Shown piece by piece: positions 8,624 to 15,467 of a stretch of DNA of 26,637 nt. Under the pieces are notes generated by a model. It worked only from the letters and a program-made list of their open reading frames with translations, searched no databases and was not told the DNA's origin. The position numbers and the translations under genes were made by a program. The first letter of the stretch is position 1. Each line of letters begins with the position of its first letter. The stretch is from Methylococcales bacterium. Lineage in GTDB: Bacteria; Pseudomonadota; Gammaproteobacteria; Methylococcales; Methylomonadaceae. Where the stretch lies: NCBI GenBank assembly GCA_023144875.1, contig JAGLEW010000073.1, forward strand, positions 1-26,637. Reading direction: 5' to 3'.

Positions 8624-9373
8624 TTATTTTCCAAAATCCGTTTCATCAATCGAAGAATCTAAGTCTATATCATCCGTTAACTCAACCTCACCGTCAGTCA
8701 CCAAATATTTTCGAGACTGTAAAAAAGATTCTCGGGTAAATAGATAAGGGTCTAAAGCCCCTTCCTTAATAATTTTAAAAGTACCTGCTTTCTGGGTTCG
8801 CATATTAAGTAATTCTAATGAGCGAATAGGAAAAGGGACATACGTTGCAGGATTTGCGGCTGCATCAAACACCATTCCTGGTATTCCTCGGGTGGTCGCA
8901 GGGCCAATAAGAGGTAAGACCAAATAAGGCCCTTTGGGAACCCCCCACACGCCTAAAGTTTGAGCAAAATCTTCATTGTGTTTTTCAAGCCCCACCATCG
9001 TAGCCACATCAAATATTCCAGCTAACCCAACGGAAGTATTTAATAAAAACCGCCCAGTGTCTTGCCCCGCTTGGAGTAGCTTGCCCTGCATCACATCGTT
9101 TAAAACAACATTAATATCTTTTAAGTTGCTAAAAAAATTACCAATGCCCGTTTGTACAAGATCAGGCGTAATGTAATCGTAAGCCGCTGATACAGGTTTT
9201 CCTACATAATTATCTACGCTTGCATTAAAACCAAACACACTGCGATTAACTTCTTCATAAGGGTCATCGTTACTCACAATACTACCATTAGTATTCGCAC
9301 AGCCCTCTAGTAATAATAAAGCACTCAAACAAAGACTAGCAACCAAATATAGATTCTTTTTTTGTTTTTTCAT
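8624..9373 (-). CDS. mlaA: MlaA/VacJ outer-membrane phospholipid-extracting lipoprotein
   Basis: MlaA sits in the outer membrane with porins and removes phospholipids from the outer leaflet, passing them to the periplasmic carrier MlaC. The 249-residue precursor has a lipoprotein signal ending in LLLEGC (acylated Cys25). The MlaA block DPYEEVNRSVFGFN then follows, with NVVLNDVMQGK near 88-98, LLNTSVGLAGIFD, and LGVWGVPKGPYLVLPL near 141-156. The acidic tail DDIDLDSSIDETD is typical. It is the last gene of an hpnH-hpnM-mlaA run, 23 bases after hpnM. No mlaB, D, E or F is in the window. Confidence 0.95.
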   Translation of the reverse strand: MKKQKKNLYLVASLCLSALLLLEGCANTNGSIVSNDDPYEEVNRSVFGFNASVDNYVGKPVSAAYDYITPDLVQTGIGNFFSNLKDINVVLNDVMQGKLLQAGQDTGRFLLNTSVGLAGIFDVATMVGLEKHNEDFAQTLGVWGVPKGPYLVLPLIGPATTRGIPGMVFDAAANPATYVPFPIRSLELLNMRTQKAGTFKIIKEGALDPYLFTRESFLQSRKYLVTDGEVELTDDIDLDSSIDETDFGK

Positions 9374-9396
9374 TACCGTTTTTCAACCTATCATTA

Positions 9397-10014
9397 TTAT
9401 TTTTCGTATGTCTTAATTTTTTCATTCAACTTGAGTAAGAGCATGTCAAACCCTTGCTCTTTAAGTATTTTTGTATACTCTGATCTTTTTAATGCCAAAT
9501 CGCTCACCCCATTCGCAATAATATTAATAATACCCCACTGGCCATTTTTTTCTTTCAGCATGTAATCAAAAGTCACCGATTTATCTTTAGGAATCGTCAA
9601 GTGTGTATGAATAATCATACCGCCACGGGTTGTTTTTTCTTCAGAGTCAAAATGAAAAGCTTCGCCTGAAAAGTCTTTAAAATTGTAAGCATAAGCGGCA
9701 ATACTGAGCTTTGTAAACACCGTAATCAGTTGTTGTTGCTGTTCTTCTGATAAATTACCCCATTCTCGACCAATGACAACACGGGTTATTTTCGTTAAAT
9801 CATGACTTTCATTAATCGCTTTTTCTAATCGCTTATAACGCCCTTCAAAGCCTAATTTTTTTCCTTGTTTCATGACTTTTAAAACATTTGCCTGAAACCT
9901 GACCACGACTTGCTTGGCTGTTGCCGATTTTGCTTCTGCCGTACTCATAGTGATATTAAGAAAAATACTCGTTATGACAAGTAAAAAAAGTTTATTTTGT
10001 AGGGGGATTAACAT
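9397..10014 (-). CDS. hpnM: HpnM: MlaC/Ttg2-family periplasmic lipid carrier of hopanoid cluster
   Basis: This 205-residue exported protein belongs to the MlaC/Ttg2 (toluene tolerance) family. It has a Sec signal peptide (hydrophobic LFLLVITSIFLNI, probable cleavage after AEA near residue 28). The family core follows: RVVIGREWGNLSEEQQQQL near 81-99 and then the YAYNFKDFSGEAF segment. MlaC proteins carry one lipid across the periplasm. Between hpnH and mlaA it fits HpnM of hopanoid clusters, but I cannot separate HpnM from an ordinary MlaC by sequence alone. The start is ATG with GAGG eight bases upstream. Its gap from hpnH is about 55 bases. Confidence 0.85.
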   Translation of the reverse strand: MLIPLQNKLFLLVITSIFLNITMSTAEAKSATAKQVVVRFQANVLKVMKQGKKLGFEGRYKRLEKAINESHDLTKITRVVIGREWGNLSEEQQQQLITVFTKLSIAAYAYNFKDFSGEAFHFDSEEKTTRGGMIIHTHLTIPKDKSVTFDYMLKEKNGQWGIINIIANGVSDLALKRSEYTKILKEQGFDMLLLKLNEKIKTYEK

Positions 10015-10069
10015 TAAGATTGCCTCAGATACGGTTACAAAAAATTGTAAAATAGTTTAGCAAAATTTT

Positions 10070-11167
10070 TTAATCCATGCTCGAACGCTCGGTTTTTACC
10101 GCAATATCACTTAATGACGTAGGTTTATTTATAACACCATTGACCATGTCCCCTTCAGTTTTTGGTCCAGAAAGTGAGGTAAGTAACGCTTTTATGGGAT
10201 GCGCTAACATATCTTCAACCGCTGTCGCTTCATAACCACAATGCGCCATACAATTTGCACATTTAGGATTATTCACATGGCCATATTTTTCCCAAGGGGT
10301 GGTATCTAACAATTCTTGAAAACTATCAACATACCCTTCATCATCTAACAGATAGCATGGTTTTTGCCAACCAAATACATTCCGTGTCGGGTTTCCCCAC
10401 GGCGTACAGTTATAATCCTGATTTCCCGCTAAAAAATCTAAATATAACGAGGAATGGTTTAATTTCCAGTTGCGATTTTTACCAATTTTAAAAATACCCC
10501 GAAATAATTCCTTAACCTCTGAGTCTTTAATAAAAACATCTTGTTTTGGCGCATGTTCGTAGCTAAACCCAGGCGCAATAGTGACACCCTCAATCCCTAA
10601 TTCCATCGCATAATCTAAGAAATCAGCGACTTCTTGCGCTTTTTCACCTTGAAATAAAGTACAGTTAACCGTAACTCGAAAGCCTTTTTTCAAAGCCAGC
10701 TTTATAGCCGCCTCTGCAATTTCAAACACACCTGTTTGGCAAACGGATTCATCATGACGCATTTGATTGCCATCCAAATGAATCGAAAACGTCAGATATG
10801 GCGACGGGGTATAATCATCAATGCGTTTTTTTAATAATAAGGCATTGGTGCATAAATAAACGAATTTTTTTCGTGCCACAATTCCTTCTACAATTTGTGG
10901 CATTTCCTTATGAATTAAAGGTTCACCCCCTGGAATTGAGACCATAGGTGCATCACATTCATCCACCGCGGTTAAGCATTCCTCAACCGATAAACGTTTA
11001 TTTAAAATTTCATCGGGATAATCAATTTTTCCACAACCCGCACAAGCTAAATTACATTTAAAAAGAGGCTCTAGCATCAAAACCAGCGGATAGCGTTTCA
11101 CGCCTTTGAGTTTTTGTTTTAGTAAATATTGGCCTACTGCCAATTGTTGGCGCAACGGAATGCTCAC
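10070..11167 (-). CDS. hpnH: HpnH: radical SAM adenosylhopane synthase
   Basis: HpnH joins the 5'-deoxyadenosyl radical of SAM to diploptene, giving adenosylhopane, the first committed step of extended hopanoids. From the chosen start the protein has 365 residues. The radical-SAM cluster motif CNLACAGC gives Cys38, Cys42 and Cys45 inside EPLFKCNLACAGCGKIDYP, which is strongly conserved in HpnH. A C-terminal cysteine-rich part (CTPWGNP, then CANCMAHCGY) follows. I use the GTG at 11165-11167 because AGAGGA precedes it at normal spacing and homologues begin with a similar M-x-(V/I)-PLRQ; an upstream TTG at 11188 would add seven residues and is unlikely. It heads the minus-strand run, divergent from the squalene synthase gene. 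Confidence 0.95.
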   Translation of the reverse strand: MSIPLRQQLAVGQYLLKQKLKGVKRYPLVLMLEPLFKCNLACAGCGKIDYPDEILNKRLSVEECLTAVDECDAPMVSIPGGEPLIHKEMPQIVEGIVARKKFVYLCTNALLLKKRIDDYTPSPYLTFSIHLDGNQMRHDESVCQTGVFEIAEAAIKLALKKGFRVTVNCTLFQGEKAQEVADFLDYAMELGIEGVTIAPGFSYEHAPKQDVFIKDSEVKELFRGIFKIGKNRNWKLNHSSLYLDFLAGNQDYNCTPWGNPTRNVFGWQKPCYLLDDEGYVDSFQELLDTTPWEKYGHVNNPKCANCMAHCGYEATAVEDMLAHPIKALLTSLSGPKTEGDMVNGVINKPTSLSDIAVKTERSSMD

Positions 11168-11659
11168 AAATTTGTCCTCTTTAAACAACTAAAATAATTA
11201 ACGATTCGTAGGTACATGTCATAAACGACTGTTGCTAAACAACAACAGAAAAAACAAAACCATACCTTTTATAAGCTAAATATTCTTCTCAAACTTTCCA
11301 AAAATAGAAAAATTCTTTAAAGTTTTCATACTTATAATGCTTTTCAGAATACGCTATTTTAATACAAGCCTCTAGTTTTATAATATTAATTTTTATTATA
11401 AAATTCACAAAATTACAATAAAAACAAAGCCCAATATTAGACTTAAAACACAGAGCCTTTTCAATTTTACCGTCATCATGACGTTAAACACCGATAAATT
11501 GACACGTCGTATTTGCACCTAAAAACATCAGCGGTTATTCCATCGTAAATACGATACAATTTGTGCAATAAAACAACAATTCTTTGCAAAAATCCAACAA
11601 AAAGACTATTATTAACCAAACTCTCGTTATTATTTGAAATTTTAAGGTTTCGTTATACC
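11168..11659. promoter_or_regulatory. Divergent hopanoid control region
   Basis: About 490 AT-rich bases separate hpnH (minus) from the squalene synthase gene (plus). I see no RNA gene or convincing longer reading frame. Elements visible: a hairpin-capable CTGTTG/CAACAG pair at 11229-11234 and 11243-11248 in the hpnH leader; a TATAAT at 11333-11338 on the plus strand without a good -35; the inverted repeat CGTCA-TCA-TGACG at 11471-11483; a perfect TTGACA at 11499-11504 without a good -10; and the inverted repeat ATCGTA-AA-TACGAT at 11542-11555 running into a TACAAT hexamer (11555-11560). Both operons probably start here, but the promoters are not pinned down. Confidence 0.5.
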
Positions 11660-12778
11660 ATGAGAGCTTTTTTTCGTAGCAAAGCACAAACTATGACAGC
11701 GAATACTATCTCCATTGATCACCCAGAATCGCTTTTAACGCTTGATGATAATGCGTTCCAAGCCATTCTCCTTGAAGGAGTTTCCAGAACCTTTGCCTTG
11801 ACTATTCCTCAATTACCGTCAAAACTCTACCCTGCGGTTGCAAATGCGTATTTATTGTGCCGAATTGTCGATACCATCGAAGATGAAGTCTCCCTTTCAG
11901 TGACGCAAAAAGCTTTTTTTTGCAATCATTTTATCGCTGTCGTTAAAACAGGGGAAGGTGCTACTGATTTTACCGAACAACTAGCCCCTTTATTGTCCAC
12001 TCAAACACTACCTGCTGAACACAGTTTAATTAAACTAACCGCCCGAGTGATTACCATTACACACCAGTTTGAAGCCACTCAAATTGAAGCACTAGCAACT
12101 TGTGTAGAAGTGATGGCAAAAGGGATGCCTATTTTTCAAGCACTTGATTTAACAGCAGGGGTTAAAACCATGGCAGACATGAATAATTATTGCTATTACG
12201 TCGCTGGCTGTGTCGGCGAAATGCTCGCAAAATTATTTTGTCATTATTCGCCTGAGATCAATCGACATAAAAAAGAATTATTAACCTTGTCAGTTTCTTT
12301 TGGGCAAGGTTTGCAAATGACCAATATTTTGAAAGATATATGGGATGATGCCCAACGCGGAATTTGTTGGTTGCCACAAGATATTTTTACCGATGTAGGC
12401 TACGATTTAAATGATCTAACCCCTGAAACAAATAACGCTAACTTTCGTCTTGGCCTCACCCATCTTATTAGTATAGCCGAAGAACATCTTGCGAATGCTT
12501 TGCGCTATACCCAATTATTGCCAACCCATGAAACAGGTATTCGTAACTTTTGTTTATGGGCCATTGGAATGGCTGTTTTAACCTTACGAAAAATAAAACA
12601 AAACCTTACTTTTAATCAATCAAATCAGGTAAAAATCACGCGTAACAGTGTTAAAGGCACTATTTTAGTGACTAAATTTACCGTACGAAGCAATTATTTA
12701 CTCTCACTTATTTTCGATGGACTGAGCCACACGCTTAAATCGCCTGACTGGCACTACCAGCCACATCCTAAACCTTAA
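11660..12778 (+). CDS. sqs: Squalene synthase (single-enzyme, squalene/phytoene synthase family)
   Basis: The enzyme condenses two farnesyl diphosphates to squalene, feeding the cyclase encoded next. The 372-residue protein has the prenyl-synthase signatures: GVSRTFALTIPQLP near 27-40, CRIVDTIEDE with the first aspartate-rich motif at Asp71-Asp75, YCYYVAGCVGE in the middle, and NILKDIWDDAQRG from Asn222 with the second aspartate-rich motif. The YVAG and N-(I/L)-x-D pattern resembles farnesyl-diphosphate farnesyltransferase more than HpnC or HpnD. The start is uncertain: ATG 11660 has only a distant AAGG, ATG 11693 has no Shine-Dalgarno sequence, and the frame is open upstream to a TTG at 11561 that I reject. 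shc follows 23 bases later. Confidence 0.92.
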   Translation: MRAFFRSKAQTMTANTISIDHPESLLTLDDNAFQAILLEGVSRTFALTIPQLPSKLYPAVANAYLLCRIVDTIEDEVSLSVTQKAFFCNHFIAVVKTGEGATDFTEQLAPLLSTQTLPAEHSLIKLTARVITITHQFEATQIEALATCVEVMAKGMPIFQALDLTAGVKTMADMNNYCYYVAGCVGEMLAKLFCHYSPEINRHKKELLTLSVSFGQGLQMTNILKDIWDDAQRGICWLPQDIFTDVGYDLNDLTPETNNANFRLGLTHLISIAEEHLANALRYTQLLPTHETGIRNFCLWAIGMAVLTLRKIKQNLTFNQSNQVKITRNSVKGTILVTKFTVRSNYLLSLIFDGLSHTLKSPDWHYQPHPKP

Positions 12779-12801
12779 CAACCCTTACTATAGGATTCAT
12801 C

Positions 12802-14754
12802 ATGTTTACAGAAACGACCGTTCAGATGAATACCCGCGATACTCAAAGTACCGCAACGGCCATTCAATCTAAAATCCCTGTTCTTAACCAAGCTATACAA
12901 AAAGCACAAGATAAGTTATTAAGTCTTCAAGATCAAGAAGGATTTTGGGTGTTTGAATTAGAAGCCGATTGCAGTATCACGGCTGAATATATCTTAATGA
13001 TGCATTATTTGGGCGAAATTAACCTCGCGTTGCAAGAAAAAATAGCGGTTTATTTAAGAAGTCGGCAAACAGAGGCGGGATTTTATCCTTTATTTACAGG
13101 CGGTGACGGTAATTTAAGCACCAGCGTTAAAGTTTATTATGCCTTAAAAATGGCGGGGGATGCTATTGATGCCCCCCACATGAAAAAACTGTGCCATTAT
13201 ATTTTAAGCCAAGGTGGCGCCGCAAAAGCGAATGTTTTTACTCGAATTACACTGGCAATATTTGAACAATTACCGTGGCGTGGTGTCCCCTATATTCCTG
13301 TCGAAATTATGTTATTTCCTAAATGGTTTCCATTTCATTTAGATAAGGTATCCTATTGGTCTCGATCGGTCATGGTGCCGCTTTTTATTTTATGCACCTT
13401 AAAAGCCAAGGCTAAAAACCCACAAAATATCATTATTCCAGAGTTATTTGTGATTCCTGCGAATAAAGAAAAACATTATTTTCCTGACCGTACCTTTTTA
13501 AATAAATGTTTTTTAGGGTTAGATAAATTAGGGCGCATAACTCGTCCTTTGATTCCTGAAAAAATGCACCAAAAAGCCATTGAACAGGCTAAAGTTTGGA
13601 TTATTGAACACTTAAATGGCGAAGATGGCTTAGGGGGTATTTTTCCTGCAATGGTCGCCGCCTATGAATCATTATTGCTATTAGAAACCCCCAAAACTGA
13701 CCCTATGATGGTAACGGCAAGAAAAGCAATTGATAAGCTATTGATTATTAAAGATGATTATGCCTATTGCCAACCCTGTTTATCGCCTGTGTGGGATACG
13801 GGTTTAGCCGCGTTAGCATTGCAAGAAGCCGATAAAAAAACCAATCACAAGGTTTTAACGCACGCTTATGAATGGCTAAAAACCAAACAGTTATCCGATG
13901 AAGCAGGCGATTGGCGCATTGCAAGACCAAATATTGAAGGCGGCGGCTGGGCATTTCAATTTGAAAACCCACACTTTCCTGATGTGGATGACACCGCTTT
14001 AATTGCATTTGCAATGGCCGAATTAGACAGTAAAAAATACAATGAACCGATTCATAGAGCCGCGCGATGGATTGTTGGTATGCAATCAAAAAATGGGGGT
14101 TATGGTGCCTTTGATGCGGATAATGATTACCATTATTTAGATGAAATTCCTTTTGCCGACCACGGTGCTTTACTCGACCCGCCTACCGCTGATGTTAGTG
14201 CGCGTTGTGTGATGTTACTATCAAATGTGCTTAAGAATCACCCCGAATACTTGCCGACCTTAGACCGAACAATCGTCTATCTTCGTCAAGAACAAGAAGA
14301 TAATGGCTCATGGTTTGGACGCTGGGGCAGTAATTATATCTATGGCACATGGTCGGTTTTATTGGGGCTGGAACAAACAGATATCCCTAAAGATGATCCC
14401 CTTTATACGAATGCGGTTCACTTTTTAAAAAATAAACAACGCAACGATGGTGGCTGGGGCGAAGATAATCGTATTTATGAAATGGATGATTATGATGGCA
14501 GTTTTGATTTCAGCACCAGTTTTCAAACCGCATGGGCTTTACTAGGTTTAATGGCGGCAGGGGAAGCGTATTGCCCAGAAGTTGAAAAAGGTATTGCCTT
14601 TTTATTAGTAAAACAGCAACTCAATGGCGTATGGGATGATCCATGTTTTACCGCCCCTGGTTTCCCAAAAGTTTTTTATTTAAAATATCATGGCTATGAT
14701 AAATTTTTTCCACTGTGGGCATTGGCTCGCTATCGTAATGAACTAGAAAAGTAA
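12802..14754 (+). CDS. shc: Squalene-hopene cyclase
   Basis: Shc (HpnF) cyclises squalene to hopene and hopanol at the inner membrane, the core reaction of the cluster. At 650 residues it has the expected size for the family. The catalytic aspartate motif DVDDTA lies at 394-399, followed by multiple QW-type repeats (for example QSKNGGYGAFDADND near 430, QEDNGSWFGRWG near 497 and KQRNDGGWGEDN near 547). The N-terminal QDQEGFWVFELEADCSITAEY block is typical. The ATG has AGGA six bases upstream. The stop overlaps the hpnG start by one base (TAATG), showing tight coupling. Confidence 0.97.
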   Translation: MFTETTVQMNTRDTQSTATAIQSKIPVLNQAIQKAQDKLLSLQDQEGFWVFELEADCSITAEYILMMHYLGEINLALQEKIAVYLRSRQTEAGFYPLFTGGDGNLSTSVKVYYALKMAGDAIDAPHMKKLCHYILSQGGAAKANVFTRITLAIFEQLPWRGVPYIPVEIMLFPKWFPFHLDKVSYWSRSVMVPLFILCTLKAKAKNPQNIIIPELFVIPANKEKHYFPDRTFLNKCFLGLDKLGRITRPLIPEKMHQKAIEQAKVWIIEHLNGEDGLGGIFPAMVAAYESLLLLETPKTDPMMVTARKAIDKLLIIKDDYAYCQPCLSPVWDTGLAALALQEADKKTNHKVLTHAYEWLKTKQLSDEAGDWRIARPNIEGGGWAFQFENPHFPDVDDTALIAFAMAELDSKKYNEPIHRAARWIVGMQSKNGGYGAFDADNDYHYLDEIPFADHGALLDPPTADVSARCVMLLSNVLKNHPEYLPTLDRTIVYLRQEQEDNGSWFGRWGSNYIYGTWSVLLGLEQTDIPKDDPLYTNAVHFLKNKQRNDGGWGEDNRIYEMDDYDGSFDFSTSFQTAWALLGLMAAGEAYCPEVEKGIAFLLVKQQLNGVWDDPCFTAPGFPKVFYLKYHGYDKFFPLWALARYRNELEK

Positions 14755-15452
14755 TGTTAATAGGAATTATCGTCGCATTGACCGAAGAATTATCAACCTT
14801 GACCTCCAAAAAATTAACTCGAGGTCAAAGTTTTTTTATCAATGAAGACATTGTTATCATCTATTCGGGGACGGGACGGGATAACGCCATTAAAGCGGCG
14901 AACACCCTACTATCCAAAGACGTTAAAGGGCTTGTTAGCTGGGGCTGTGCGGGGGCTTTAGCGCCTAATTTAACCTCAGGCGATTTACTTTTTCCTGAAA
15001 AAATAATCACCGCAGCAGGGGAAACACTTGATGTCTGTAGTGACTGGCTCACGCATATTAAAAAAAACTTACCAATTGTGCATCGATCCGTTATTTTACT
15101 CGAAAGTTTACACTTGATTGAAAGCCCTGAAGCGAAACAACAACTGCACGAAAAAACCCAAGCGGTCGCCGTCGATATGGAAAGTGCCGCCATCGTGCAA
15201 TGCGCTCAAAAAGCGGGTATTCACAGCCTTGTTATTCGTACCATTAGCGATGCGGTTGCTCTCCGTTTACCATCGGTGATTGCCCAATCAATCAATGCGG
15301 AAGGTGAAGTTGAGCAAGATAAATTACTCCGCTCCTTGTTAACACATCCCCAACAATTGCCCGCTTTAATTAAAGTTGGTTTTCATTTTCAAGCGGCTAA
15401 AAATAAATTAAAAGCGGTTTCAAAGCATCTTGATATAATCGCTGGTTTTTGA
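14754..15452 (+). CDS. hpnG: HpnG: adenosylhopane nucleosidase
   Basis: HpnG removes adenine from adenosylhopane to leave ribosylhopane, the precursor of bacteriohopanetetrol and aminotriol. It belongs to the MTA/SAH nucleosidase and purine phosphorylase superfamily. In the 232-residue protein the signatures are a glutamate near the N-terminus (Glu11 in VALTEEL), SWGCAGALAPNLTSGD at 62-77, AVDMESAA at 139-146 and TISDA with Asp166. The position directly after shc, overlapping by one base, separates it from housekeeping MTA/SAH nucleosidase. Confidence 0.93.
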   Translation: MLIGIIVALTEELSTLTSKKLTRGQSFFINEDIVIIYSGTGRDNAIKAANTLLSKDVKGLVSWGCAGALAPNLTSGDLLFPEKIITAAGETLDVCSDWLTHIKKNLPIVHRSVILLESLHLIESPEAKQQLHEKTQAVAVDMESAAIVQCAQKAGIHSLVIRTISDAVALRLPSVIAQSINAEGEVEQDKLLRSLLTHPQQLPALIKVGFHFQAAKNKLKAVSKHLDIIAGF

Positions 15453-15467
15453 ATTAAAAATGACCTC

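Noticed and set aside
11168..11188. TTG start for hpnH seven codons upstream
   Set aside because: The GTG at 11165-11167 has a better Shine-Dalgarno sequence and agrees with the usual HpnH N-terminus.
11561..11659. In-frame upstream extension of squalene synthase from a TTG
   Set aside because: The 33 extra residues are cysteine/lysine-rich and unlike any family N-terminus, there is no ribosome-binding site, and they run through the dyad-rich control region.
13748..14089. 113-codon minus-strand frame inside shc
   Set aside because: It lies wholly within a strongly conserved cyclase gene and its product has no recognisable features.
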